Made by a program: the position numbers and the translations under genes. DNA of 64,000 bases from CAWBRT01 sp963791145 (GTDB lineage: Bacteria; Acidobacteriota; Terriglobia; Terriglobales; Acidobacteriaceae), in the NCBI GenBank assembly GCA_963791145.1, contig CAWBRT010000005.1, positions 291,285-355,284 of the forward strand. Reading direction: 5' to 3'. The notes under the pieces are model-generated. The model did not search any database. It saw nothing but the letters and a program-made list of their open reading frames with translations, and was not told where the DNA came from. Numbering within the stretch: the first letter of the stretch is position 1; the number at the start of each line of letters is the position of its first letter. Shown here piece after piece: positions 46,306 through 55,650 of this stretch.

Positions 46306-47505
46306 ATGATACCCGTCGATGGATTCATGTACCCGAATGAAATAGAACTCCAGTGGAGCGTACTGATCGTCCTGTATCCGTACCTTACTGGGCTGGTGGC
46401 TGGCGCATTCATTTTGGCGTCGCTGGAACGTGTCTTCAATGTTGAAGCAGTCAGGCCCACATATCGGCTGGCGTTACTGACGGCGCTGGCTTTTTTACTG
46501 GTGGCGCCTCTGCCACTGCAGTTGCACCTCGGGCACCCTGAACGTTCCTTTGAGATGTATCTTACGCCGCACACATCTTCGGCCATGGCTATGTTCGGCT
46601 TCGTATATCTCTGGTATTTGCTCGCCGTTCTGGTCGTCGAAATCTGGCTCGATTACCGTCGCGACATCGTGCTGCTGTCTCAGTCCAGCAGCGGTTGGAA
46701 GCGTCTTGTCTATCGCGTGCTAACCCTCGGCTCTGACAATATTAGCGAGGGGGCGCTGCGGATTGATGACAAGGTAGGTCGCATTGTCACCATCATCGGT
46801 ATTCCTTCGGCTTTTCTACTGCACGGTTACGTGGGCTTCATCTTTGGCTCGGTGAAAGCTAACCCTTGGTGGTCTTCACCGCTGATGCCCGTCGTTTTTC
46901 TGTTCTCCGCCATGGTTTCCGGCATTGCGATGGTGCTGCTGCTCTACATGCTGATCAGCCGTCTTCGCCGCGTGACGATAGACATGCCCTGTGTGGACAC
47001 CATTGCAAAGTATCTCTTCTATACATTCATTATCGACTTCGCGCTCGAAATGCTGGACCTGGTTCACCGCATCTATGAGGCCGACGAATCATTCCGCAGC
47101 CTCGACTTCATGGTTCACACGCGCCTTTATCTGTCGCACGTGGTTATTCAGATCCTGCTCGGTACCGTAGTTCCGATTGCGTTGCTGGCTCTCACTCAGG
47201 TTCTCAGTTTTCCGGTCATAGTGCGAAAGCGCCTCTATGTGCTTTCGGGATGCCTCAGCCAGATCGGTATCTTCGCCATGCGCTGGAACGTCGTTATCGG
47301 CGGACAGCTTTTCTCCAAGAGCTTTCTTGGTTACACCACCTACAAGATGGGTTTCGTCACGCGAGAGGGATTGTTGGCTGCAATACTGCTTACAATTCTC
47401 CCTTTTTTCATCTTGTGGGTGCTGGTGCAACTCCTTCCGCCGTGGCATACAAAACAGGAGGCCGCGCCTCCGCCGCTTGCGGTTTCGGCCCCGAGCGGGG
47501 AATAG
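46306..47505 (+). CDS. NrfD/PsrC-type quinone-interacting membrane subunit
   Basis: 399 residues with about ten membrane helices: YPYLTGLVAGAFILASL, ALLTALAFLLVAPLPLQLHLGHPER, MAMFGFVYLWYLLAVLVVEIWL, GIPSAFLLHGYVGFIFGSV, VVFLFSAMVSGIAMVLLLYM and more. LHLGHPER and LLHGYVGFIFGS are NrfD-family signatures, with the His/Asp region handling quinol. It sits 13 bases after the ferredoxin subunit, completing a cytochrome/Fe-S/NrfD module that exchanges electrons with menaquinone. Confidence 0.92.
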   Translation: MIPVDGFMYPNEIELQWSVLIVLYPYLTGLVAGAFILASLERVFNVEAVRPTYRLALLTALAFLLVAPLPLQLHLGHPERSFEMYLTPHTSSAMAMFGFVYLWYLLAVLVVEIWLDYRRDIVLLSQSSSGWKRLVYRVLTLGSDNISEGALRIDDKVGRIVTIIGIPSAFLLHGYVGFIFGSVKANPWWSSPLMPVVFLFSAMVSGIAMVLLLYMLISRLRRVTIDMPCVDTIAKYLFYTFIIDFALEMLDLVHRIYEADESFRSLDFMVHTRLYLSHVVIQILLGTVVPIALLALTQVLSFPVIVRKRLYVLSGCLSQIGIFAMRWNVVIGGQLFSKSFLGYTTYKMGFVTREGLLAAILLTILPFFILWVLVQLLPPWHTKQEAAPPPLAVSAPSGE

Positions 47506-47557
47506 CGATTTAGCGATTGGTTCCTTGCATTTTCTGCTGCCACGAGAGTGACCGCTT

Positions 47558-49594
47558 ATGCCGCAGACGTTTTCTCCATCAGCGGGGCTTGAGAACAACG
47601 ACAGCGTCGCTATCGTCGGCGGAGGGCCGGCAGGCTCGTTCTTTGCTATCACTCTTCTCCGGGAAGCCCGGCGCCTCGGCCTACACATCGACGTTGTCAT
47701 CGTCGAGAAGCGTCGTCCGGTCGGCCAAGATACCGACAGCTTCCACTGCAAGGGATGCAACTTCTGCGCGGGCGTTATCTCCCCGAGGATGAATGAGGTA
47801 CTCGACCAGTTAGGTCTCGTCATTCGAGACGAGATCATCGAGGAGCGCATCGAGTACGTCTGGATACAGGGCCAGTGGAAGAACTTCCGGCTGCGGGTTC
47901 CCAAAGACATGAAGATGTACTCGGTGTTCAGGGGCTCGTTGCCTGGCAGAAGGAGCGGCGACTGCGGCGGATTCGATGCGTTTCTGCTTGGTGAAGCGGT
48001 CAAGGAGGGCGCGCGCATTCTGCTCGGCGACGCTCAGGCTATCGCCTATGGTGCCTCAAGCAAACCCATCTTGACGGTGCGAACGGAAGCGGGAGAGAGA
48101 GTGTTGCTCGACGCCAGCTTTGTAACCTTCGCTACAGGAATCAATGCGAACCATGGCGTCGATTATGGTGACGATGGCCTGGTCGCTTCGATCAAGCAGC
48201 TGAATCCGGCGTTCGTTCCAAGCAGATCCCGAAAGGCCTTCATCTTCGAACTAGAAGTGGGCGAGGACTATCTCCAGCGAAACATGCACCGAGAAGTACA
48301 CTTCATCGAGTACGGCTCCAAGCGCCTTGAGGTGGAGCACGCCGCGATTCTCCCTAAGGGCAAGTTTCTGACCGTAGCCATGATTGGCAGGTGTATCGAC
48401 CAAGCGGTATTGCCACGAAACAGCCAGCAGATGGTCTATGACTTTTTGACCCTGCCACAAATCGCCCGCATTTTGCCGGACATCGAGGGAGCTCCCATCG
48501 CCTGTGCGTGTGCTCCCAGAATGACGGCGATCACTGCTAAATCTCCCTTCGGAGACCGGTTTGCGATTATCGGCGATGCGGCGGGGTCGCGCTTGAATAA
48601 GGACGGCCTGTTCTCGGCCTACGTGACGGCCAGTCAACTGGCGCGCGTCCTGCTCCATGATGGGATCGACAAACAATCTCTCGCGCGCGGATACGGGAAG
48701 GCCATCAAGTGGCTCGCGACAGACAACCGCTTCGGACGGTTGGTGCTCGGGATGAGCCGCGTGGCGTTCACCAGGTCGATGGTCAGCCGCATTACCTACC
48801 AGGCCTTTGCCACCGAACAGAAAGTGCGAGATGAGCGTAGGCGGCCCTTGAGCGTGGTGCTCTGGAAAATCGCCAGCGGCACGGCTGAGTATCGGGAAGT
48901 TCTGCGGGAGATGTTCAGCTACAGCGTGCTGCGGTCGCTTCTCACCGGTATGGCCGTAACGGTGAGGAACGTGTTGTGCGAGGCCTTCTTTGGACTCAAA
49001 TGGGGGCAATACGGACGATACCCGACAGTGATCTTGAAGGAGAAGCGCGAGTGGCTCAAGCTGGACTTAGCATCAAGCCTGGAAATGGAGCTTGGCGGTT
49101 CGCCTGAGTTCGAGCGGATGTATGTAATCAAAATCCGCGGTTCTCCAGAAGAGATCATGGAGAAATTGGCTTCCTTAGGCAAGCCTAACGCGAGCTTCGT
49201 AAACCTACGGTTCTTAGAGGTTCGACAGATCCAGGGGGAACCCAACCAGGTCGGATCAGTAATCCGATACAGGATTCCGCTAGCCGGATTATGTGCGGAA
49301 ATGCGGCTAACCAAGAGGGTCGGTACCGAGACATTGATGTATCAGGTCAGCGAAGAGTTTGTGGATGATGGGAAATTGATCTTCAACCTCGCACCAACCA
49401 AGGACAGAAACATCAAACTGTCCATCTATACTGCATTCGACTACAAACGGGGCAAGAGGTCCGCAAGTCGGATTCTATGGCGGATTGTAAAAGCGTTGTT
49501 TCCAGGATTCGTACACGATGTCGTCTGGAACCATGCCCTGTGCACGATCAAGGAGGAAGTCGAGCGGAAGCACGACTACACGCCCAAGCGGTAG
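47558..49594 (+). CDS. FAD-dependent oxidoreductase (geranylgeranyl-reductase-like) with C-terminal SRPBCC-like domain
   Basis: 678 residues. Residues ~15-430 are a flavoprotein of the geranylgeranyl reductase/GR2 type: VAIVGGGPAGSFFAI for FAD, FHCKGCNFCAGVISPRM with three Cys, a mid-domain like EYGSKRLEVEHAAILPKGKFLTVAMIG, and AIIGDAAGSRLNKDGLFSAYVTA as the second FAD motif. Residues ~500-670 (YVIKIRGSPEEIMEKLASLG ... YQVSEEFVDDGKLIFNLAPTKDR ... CTIKEEVERK) look like an SRPBCC/START-type ligand-binding domain. It follows the NrfD gene by 52 bases and is probably in the same operon. The substrate is unknown; a hydrophobic isoprenoid or lipid fits both domains. Confidence 0.8.
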   Translation: MPQTFSPSAGLENNDSVAIVGGGPAGSFFAITLLREARRLGLHIDVVIVEKRRPVGQDTDSFHCKGCNFCAGVISPRMNEVLDQLGLVIRDEIIEERIEYVWIQGQWKNFRLRVPKDMKMYSVFRGSLPGRRSGDCGGFDAFLLGEAVKEGARILLGDAQAIAYGASSKPILTVRTEAGERVLLDASFVTFATGINANHGVDYGDDGLVASIKQLNPAFVPSRSRKAFIFELEVGEDYLQRNMHREVHFIEYGSKRLEVEHAAILPKGKFLTVAMIGRCIDQAVLPRNSQQMVYDFLTLPQIARILPDIEGAPIACACAPRMTAITAKSPFGDRFAIIGDAAGSRLNKDGLFSAYVTASQLARVLLHDGIDKQSLARGYGKAIKWLATDNRFGRLVLGMSRVAFTRSMVSRITYQAFATEQKVRDERRRPLSVVLWKIASGTAEYREVLREMFSYSVLRSLLTGMAVTVRNVLCEAFFGLKWGQYGRYPTVILKEKREWLKLDLASSLEMELGGSPEFERMYVIKIRGSPEEIMEKLASLGKPNASFVNLRFLEVRQIQGEPNQVGSVIRYRIPLAGLCAEMRLTKRVGTETLMYQVSEEFVDDGKLIFNLAPTKDRNIKLSIYTAFDYKRGKRSASRILWRIVKALFPGFVHDVVWNHALCTIKEEVERKHDYTPKR

Positions 49595-49904
49595 GTAGGC
49601 GACCCGTCGGGTCACAAGCTGCTTGAGTCGCACTTTCGACTACGACAGCCTTTCTGGTGATCCTGGCCTGAGGTGATTGTTACCGGCAAAACGCCCCAGC
49701 ATCGAATGAAATCTGGTGAGCCGCGCCTTGCCCGAATTCCCGCCGACATGCCTACATTTCGGCCCTCGTCCCATTGGAGCTGGGGCCATGTGATTTAGGA
49801 CCTGGGGATTTGTCTTGAGCGGCCTGAGTAGAACGCAGTGCTCCGTGTCCGCGCGCGCAAGATCGCGATAAGCGGCAACCAAGCCCAGGATGCTATTCTG
49901 AAAT
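49595..49904. other. 310-base gap, short hairpin only
   Basis: After the flavoprotein stop there is a small inverted repeat GACCC-GTC-GGGTC at about 49602-49614. No other structure or gene is apparent. Confidence 0.35.
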
Positions 49905-50645
49905 GTGACTCCGATCGTTGCCGAGCGCGCCGCTACCAACGGCACAAGGCCATACGCCCACGCCAATACCCCGCTTCGGAAGGGTTCTCTCCGGTCCTTT
50001 GTTCGATGGGTCACCATCGGGGTGTTGTTTGTCTGGTCGCTTGCCGCGCTGCTCCTTGTGGCCGCCCGGTGGATCGACCCACCGACAACCGCGGTGCACA
50101 TCCAGCGCCGATTGCAGGCCTGGATTCACCACTCGCCGTATCACAAGCGCTACAGATTCATTCCGCTCGGCCAAATCGCGCCCGATCTCCAGCACGCTGT
50201 AATCGCCGCGGAGGATGGGCGCTTCTACCAGCATCATGGGTTCGATTGGCAGGAGATCCAAATCGCTGCCGAAGACCATTGGGAAGGCGGCCGCACTCGC
50301 GGAGCTTCCACCATTACGCAGCAACTCGTAAAGAACCTATTCTTCGGAACGGCCCGCTCTTTCATCCGCAAGGGCGCGGAGTTCACACTGGTACCGGTGG
50401 CCGAATTCGTCCTCGGCAAGCAGCGCATTCTGGAGATCTACCTCAACGTGGTCGAATGGGGCCCTGGTATTTATGGCGCAGAGTCGGCGTGTCGTTACTA
50501 CGAAAGAACGTCGGCCCGGAATATTGGAAGGCAACAGGCGGCACAGCTCGCCGCGATTTTGCCGGCTCCCCTGAAGCGGCGTCCCGAGCGTATGAATAAC
50601 TACAGCGCGCTCATCCTTGAGCGGATGAGCCAAATGGGGTGGTAA
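49905..50645 (+). CDS. mtgA: Monofunctional biosynthetic peptidoglycan transglycosylase
   Basis: 246 residues of GT51. One membrane helix (RWVTIGVLFVWSLAALLLVAA) anchors a periplasmic catalytic domain with the five GT51 motifs: AAEDGRFYQHHGFD (catalytic Glu), RGASTITQQLVKNLF (second Glu replaced by Gln-Gln pattern usual for the family), RSFIRKGAEF, KQRILEIYLNVVEWG and YGAESACRYY. It polymerises lipid II into glycan strands. The start is GTG at 49905. No transpeptidase domain is fused. Confidence 0.93.
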   Translation: MTPIVAERAATNGTRPYAHANTPLRKGSLRSFVRWVTIGVLFVWSLAALLLVAARWIDPPTTAVHIQRRLQAWIHHSPYHKRYRFIPLGQIAPDLQHAVIAAEDGRFYQHHGFDWQEIQIAAEDHWEGGRTRGASTITQQLVKNLFFGTARSFIRKGAEFTLVPVAEFVLGKQRILEIYLNVVEWGPGIYGAESACRYYERTSARNIGRQQAAQLAAILPAPLKRRPERMNNYSALILERMSQMGW

Positions 50646-50785
50646 TCGTGAGCAACTTATCGCTTTTGATCTTTATGCATGTACGATGTCGTACATATAC
50701 GGACCGGTTTTGACGCGAAGAACCGCGCTGGGAACCATTGTGACTCTCATCACAGACACCCTACAGGCATTCACCCTACGCTTTC

Positions 50786-53722
50786 GTGACTCCTGATACC
50801 CTCGAGCGGGACTCGGCTCAGAACGTGTCGGCAGATGGCTACCGCCGTCCCACAGAGTTTTGGTGCCTCATGGCAGTTACCGACGACACCCAGGGCAAAC
50901 GCAGCAGCGGCAAGCTGACTGCGGCTGACACTGCAAGTCAAGCATACGACACCAAACGTAACAACAAGACGCCGCTGAGGTTATGGCTGGCTTGGGTGCC
51001 CATTCCTGCCCTTATTGTCAGCATGGCGGCAATCTATTTCGCCGTCAAACCGACTGTATTCTTTGAACCTGCCTGGTTGCTTCCAATCACCAACGCCTTG
51101 TTCGTAACGGCCGTATGTTTCATCGTTGCCTACGTCGCAATGAAAAACTACCTGGCGACGGGCCGTATTCAGATTCTTCTGCTAGGTTGTGGACTTCTGT
51201 CATTTGGACTGGGAGGTGTCATTGCAGGTTGGGTAAGAAGTTTTCCAGGCGGGGCCAACCTCAACGTGACAATCTACAACACGGCTGCCCTCGTTGCTGG
51301 AGCTTTTCACTTTGTCGCTGCTTTCATTCTTCTGGCAGGCGTCTCACCGGAGACGGGGGCGAAACATAAGCATTGGTGGCTGGGTTTCAGCTATGCCGCG
51401 ATAGCCGCTTTCACGTTTCTGTTCACGGTGGCGGCTCTGTGGCGCGTCGTCCCTCCCTTTTTCATTCAGGGAGTAGGTCCCACGGCTGTGCGGCAGGTGG
51501 TTCTGGGATCAGCGGACGCTCTGTTTGTCTTCTCCTTTCTGATTTTCATGGGATGGTACCTACGCCGAAGGGAAGCCTTTCTCTGCTGGTATGCTTTGGC
51601 GCTGGCGCTGACCGCGATCAGTCTTACGGGTTTCTTCATTGAGAGTGCCGTAGGCAGCCCAATCGGATGGTTAAGCCGGTTTTCGCAATATCTCGGAGGC
51701 GTCTACTTTCTCATCGCCATCGCCACCGCTATTCGCACGGCCCACGCCAGGAAAACGTCTATTGATTTCGCGCTTGCCGCATCTCTCAGTCCTTCCGAGG
51801 AAAGCTTTCTGCGCACTACCTTCGATAACATGGCGGAGCGCCTGATCGTCTGCGACAGCCAGGGAAACGTACTCCTGGTCAACGATGCCGCACGAAAGAC
51901 ATACGGGATGCATGAGCCGGCCCTATGGGAAGCCTCACGTTTGACCGAGGAGGCTGAGCTGTTCGCGCTGGACGGCCGCCCGCTCCCCCTGTCGCTACGA
52001 CCCCTTACACGTGTCCTGCGCGGTGAGCAGGTCCGTTCGACTGAACTGCTCCTGCAAGTCAAAGCGACTGGGCAGGAACTCATACTGAGTTACAACGGCA
52101 CGCCCATTCGGGACCGGAATGGCAGCGTCGCGTTGGCGGTTCTCACCGCGGAGGACATCACCGAGCGCAAGCGGGTGGAGGAGTCGCTGCGGGAGAGCGA
52201 GGCACTGCTTCAGGTGACGATGGAGAACTTGGCGGAAGCGGTCATCGTCTCAGATCCCTTGGGCAACGTACTCCACTGGAATCGCCCCGGGGCCGCCATG
52301 TTCGGGTATGAGAGTCCCGAGCAGTGGCGGGTGCCATTGGCCCGATTCGCCGAGACGTTTGAAGTGGCCGAATTGGATGGAACTGTTCTGCCGGTGGAGC
52401 AATGGCCGCTATCGCGTATTCTGCGCGGCGAGAGCCTGCGGGACTTGGAAATTCGCCTTCGCCGGTGGAACAGCGATTGGCAGCGCATCTTCAGTTATTC
52501 GGGAAACTTGGTGCGCGACCTGGATGGGCACCCTTTACTGGCGGTGGTCAGCGTCAATGACATCACCGAGCACAAGCGGGCAGAAGAGGCGGTGCGTGAG
52601 AGTCAGGCAAAGCTGAAGGCGGCGATAGAGAGCCTGTCAGAGGCGATATTCATCTCCGATGCCGAAGGGCGGCTCGTCAACTTCAATGACGGCTTTATTA
52701 AGTATCACCGTTTTAAGGACAGGGTTGCTTGCAGCAAGAATGTGTTTGAATGCCCGAATTACCTGGATACCTATTTTGCGGATGGAACGCCCGCGCCTAT
52801 CGACATGTGGGCAATGCCACGCGCATTGCGCGGAGAAGTCGCGTCGAACGTCGAGTACAGGCTTTGCAGGAAGGATACCGGAGAGAGCTGGTGGGGTAGC
52901 TACAATTTTGCTCCGATAAGAGACCAGGACGGCACGATCATAGGCTCCGTCGTAAGCGCCCGCGACATCACTGAGCGCAAGCGGGCGGAAGAAGCGCTTC
53001 TCCGCAGCGAGAAACTGGCTTCCGTGGGACGCATGGCGGCAACTATCGCGCACGAAATCAACAACCCACTGGAGGCGGTGACGAACCTATTGTTCATCAC
53101 GAAGAGCGCCAAGGACCTGGAATCAGTACGTCAGTACCTGGGGCTGGCGGATGCGGAGTTGGAGCGGATCGCGCATATCACGCGGCAGTCGCTAGGCTTC
53201 TATCGCGAGTCCAATGCCCCGGCGCTCACCTCGGTCAATGCGGTGCTGGAATCGGCGGTTGACTTGCTGAAGAATAAGATCAAAGCCAAGAGTGCGGTGA
53301 TTGAGAAGCAGTGGGACGGCGACGTGCAAGTCACTGCCGTTGCTGGCGAGCTGCGGCAGGTCTTTACCAATCTCCTGGCCAATAGCCTGGATGCCATCGA
53401 CGGTGAAGGCAAGATCAAGTTGCGGGTGTCTGTTGGCAGCGGCGTGAAGGATGGCCACCGCTGTGTCCGGGTCACGGTAGCTGACAACGGCAAAGGCATC
53501 AGTCCGGGTTCGCGGCAGCATATCTTCCAGCCGTTCTTCACCACCAAGGGTACGGTTGGCACTGGCCTTGGACTCTGGGTGAGCAAGCAGATTATCGAGA
53601 AGCATGGCGGCACCATCCGCATGCGTTCCAGCAGTAACGGAGCGCGCAGGGGCACGGTATTCTCTATTGTTCTGCCTGTGGAACCCGCGGTAGCAGCACG
53701 TAGCCAATCAGCAGGGGCTTGA
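50786..53722 (+). CDS. Membrane-bound PAS-domain sensor histidine kinase
   Basis: 978 residues from GTG 50786 (an ATG at 50870 is an alternative start). About eight membrane helices lie between residues ~65 and ~325. Three PAS domains follow (roughly 345-460, 470-600 and 610-735), each ending in the DITERK/DITEHKR linker. HisKA: LASVGRMAATIAHEINNPLEAV with the phospho-His near residue 755. HATPase: FTNLLANSLDAIDG, VTVADNGKGI and GTGLGLWVSKQIIEKHGG. No response regulator gene is next to it, so it is an orphan kinase. The ligand of the membrane domain is unknown. Confidence 0.93.
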   Translation: MTPDTLERDSAQNVSADGYRRPTEFWCLMAVTDDTQGKRSSGKLTAADTASQAYDTKRNNKTPLRLWLAWVPIPALIVSMAAIYFAVKPTVFFEPAWLLPITNALFVTAVCFIVAYVAMKNYLATGRIQILLLGCGLLSFGLGGVIAGWVRSFPGGANLNVTIYNTAALVAGAFHFVAAFILLAGVSPETGAKHKHWWLGFSYAAIAAFTFLFTVAALWRVVPPFFIQGVGPTAVRQVVLGSADALFVFSFLIFMGWYLRRREAFLCWYALALALTAISLTGFFIESAVGSPIGWLSRFSQYLGGVYFLIAIATAIRTAHARKTSIDFALAASLSPSEESFLRTTFDNMAERLIVCDSQGNVLLVNDAARKTYGMHEPALWEASRLTEEAELFALDGRPLPLSLRPLTRVLRGEQVRSTELLLQVKATGQELILSYNGTPIRDRNGSVALAVLTAEDITERKRVEESLRESEALLQVTMENLAEAVIVSDPLGNVLHWNRPGAAMFGYESPEQWRVPLARFAETFEVAELDGTVLPVEQWPLSRILRGESLRDLEIRLRRWNSDWQRIFSYSGNLVRDLDGHPLLAVVSVNDITEHKRAEEAVRESQAKLKAAIESLSEAIFISDAEGRLVNFNDGFIKYHRFKDRVACSKNVFECPNYLDTYFADGTPAPIDMWAMPRALRGEVASNVEYRLCRKDTGESWWGSYNFAPIRDQDGTIIGSVVSARDITERKRAEEALLRSEKLASVGRMAATIAHEINNPLEAVTNLLFITKSAKDLESVRQYLGLADAELERIAHITRQSLGFYRESNAPALTSVNAVLESAVDLLKNKIKAKSAVIEKQWDGDVQVTAVAGELRQVFTNLLANSLDAIDGEGKIKLRVSVGSGVKDGHRCVRVTVADNGKGISPGSRQHIFQPFFTTKGTVGTGLGLWVSKQIIEKHGGTIRMRSSSNGARRGTVFSIVLPVEPAVAARSQSAGA

Positions 53723-54590
53723 ATTGGCGTCAGTCGGGTCGCAATGGCATCGTGACTGGGTTCCACGACCCCAACCCAAGAGAAACGCCCTTGGGTCCCA
53801 GAAACGTGCGCCGGCTTCGCTACAGACGGCAAAGCCGCCTTTCGGCGGCCTGTGAACAGCTATAGGGTCGGCATTGCTCGTTTCTGGGCGCGTGTGCATG
53901 GTCTCTCTTTACCTTGACCACGCACGCGGCCACAAGAGGCAAGCAAAGAAATCACGACATCACTATTAGTTCGTGTCAAACACACTCACCGACATCTTCA
54001 CGCTTTGACCGCCCGCCCCGGCTTCGCTGCGCCACGGCCCCGCCACACAGGGCCGAATCCTGTCCTGATGCTGACATGTTGCTGACATGGAGCTAAGAAG
54101 AGATTTCCCGAGAGGTCTGCTGGATAGCTTGCAAGTTCCTTATCTATCAGTAATTAGAGTTGGTGAGCGCGGAAGGAATCGAACCTTCAACCTACTGTTG
54201 GTCTAACGGCAACTGAAAACGAATGGTTTCAACGACTTCCCAGTCGTCTTTTTGGTCACAAATAGGCTAGTTTAGGCGCGGTTGTGACACGGTTTGTGAC
54301 CAAGATTGACCCTTTCAATTTTGGTTCAAGATTCAGCTCTTACTATCCCCCTTTTGAAGCTGATTTTGCACGTCGTCAATACCAGGCTCTTGGCGCTCCG
54401 ATGGCCTTCTACCCCTTCCCGCAGCACGCGAACGCTCTAGCAGTCTTCCAAAACCAGCCCTGAGTCCTGCAGGTTAGTTCCTGAATCTATTCTGGTGGGT
54501 GGCGAACCTGCCACTCGTCCTGGCGGCACTGGTGGTGTTCCCCCTTCGCGCCAGTGCCGCTCCTCGCATGATCATCTTTCTTGCATCTCT
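53723..54590. other. Gap of 868 bases with a hairpin and a tRNA 3' fragment
   Basis: A stable hairpin GCCGCC-TTTC-GGCGGC at 53834-53849 may terminate the kinase transcript, although it has no T-run. Nothing codes convincingly. Around 54245-54310, GGTCACAAA and GGTTTGTGACC form an inverted arrangement beside the tRNA fragment at 54161-54196. That is the sort of sequence found between an integrase end and its att site, but no integrase frame is left. Confidence 0.45.
54161..54196 (-). repeat. tRNA 3'-end fragment, right copy of a direct repeat (possible att site)
   Basis: On the - strand it reads variable loop, T arm GAAGG-TTCGATT-CCTTC, acceptor strand CGCGCTC, discriminator A, CCA. 29 bases (54168-54196) match 44469-44497 exactly; the acceptor ends differ (GCTC here, GATA in the left copy). 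No D or anticodon arm is present. The two copies bound about 9.7 kb. Confidence 0.65.
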
Positions 54591-55598
54591 TCAGAACATC
54601 TTACCTGTACGGTGCTCACCTGGGATCGGTTCCCGTTTGTCTTTTTCACGCTCCTCAATCTGCATCTCCACATCGTCGATTTTGCGTGAAACCCATGTCT
54701 GAAGATCTCGCCACACTCGCTTACCGTCATCGCTTAGCTTAGGTCGTCTAAAGGTAAGCAGCGACTCGTATGACTCAATCAGGAACGGAACTACACCTCG
54801 ATTCAGCGTGTCCTCAAACTCTAACCACTTATCGCTGTTGATGAGGCGCGCAAACGGCAGCAGTTCCGAGTCGGCGTGAATAATCACAAATCCTGTTCGC
54901 TTGTTCTCGTCTTCGGCAATCGCACACGCCAGCACGAAGTTCCTCATCCATTGATACCACGGACCATTGAAGGGACAGGGGTAATGGTTCTCATCAGCGG
55001 CGCAGTCGAACACCTTGGGTATAAGTTCCCAATATCTGATACCCTTTCCCGTTAATGCACAGCGTGCCTTCTCGTCCGTCGTAGGGTTGGTCTGCATCTC
55101 GTAGTCACCGGTACACTGGCTCATTCCCTTGTTCGTACCGCTCGCGATTTCGTTCACCTGTGAGCAGCAGCCCCCATCCTTTTCCGTGAACTTGCATTCG
55201 AAAAGTATTTCCGCTTCAGGGCTTGAGGCCCGCGCATCAACCTGCGTCTTCTTGCCCGACTCTCTCAGTCGATTCGCCTTATCGCACCATTCCAACTCGA
55301 CTTGCCAGGAACCTGCCTCGGGCAACTTGAGCTTCCTCGCCACGTTGCCTAGCACCGCATCGCGATCCTCCTGGGAGAGCATCTTGATCGTGCCGAATAC
55401 ATCAATCGCCAAAGCCTGCGACGAGTGAACCTTCCATGAGTCGCACTGCCGCTTGCCGTCAAGGTGCCAGGGAAACAAATCCCACGGCTCAACCGCCCCA
55501 CGTGCGTGGAGGAAGATGTTGTTCTCGACCTTTTTTCGAAGGATCGTGTCCACGGCGTCTAGCTCCCCGACCGAGATTTCTTTCGTTATCGTTTCCAA
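54591..55598 (-). CDS. PD-(D/E)XK-like nuclease (PGN_0703-type putative restriction endonuclease)
   Basis: 335 residues. Residues ~55-75 read WKVHSSQALAIDVFGTIKML. The nuclease core follows, with VDARASSPEAEILFECKFTEKDGGCCSQ, an Asp then Glu-x-Lys arrangement. Then come CTGDYEMQTNP, ARCALTGKGIRYWELIPKVF and CPFNGPWYQWMRNFVLA. These blocks match my memory of the PGN_0703 family of putative restriction endonucleases. The C-terminal ~60 residues are highly charged. No methyltransferase is next to it. Codon use and GC are lower than in the main genes, in keeping with transfer. Function as a defence nuclease is inferred. Confidence 0.65.
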   Translation of the reverse strand: METITKEISVGELDAVDTILRKKVENNIFLHARGAVEPWDLFPWHLDGKRQCDSWKVHSSQALAIDVFGTIKMLSQEDRDAVLGNVARKLKLPEAGSWQVELEWCDKANRLRESGKKTQVDARASSPEAEILFECKFTEKDGGCCSQVNEIASGTNKGMSQCTGDYEMQTNPTTDEKARCALTGKGIRYWELIPKVFDCAADENHYPCPFNGPWYQWMRNFVLACAIAEDENKRTGFVIIHADSELLPFARLINSDKWLEFEDTLNRGVVPFLIESYESLLTFRRPKLSDDGKRVWRDLQTWVSRKIDDVEMQIEEREKDKREPIPGEHRTGKMF

Positions 55599-55650
55599 AC
55601 GAGCACAAATGTAATCAGAACATCTTCCGACGAGGCTTCAGCGTCAGTAG

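Noticed and set aside
54495..54702. Small + strand frames at the end of the nuclease gene
   Set aside because: They overlap the C-terminus of the nuclease antisense and have no ribosome site or known family.
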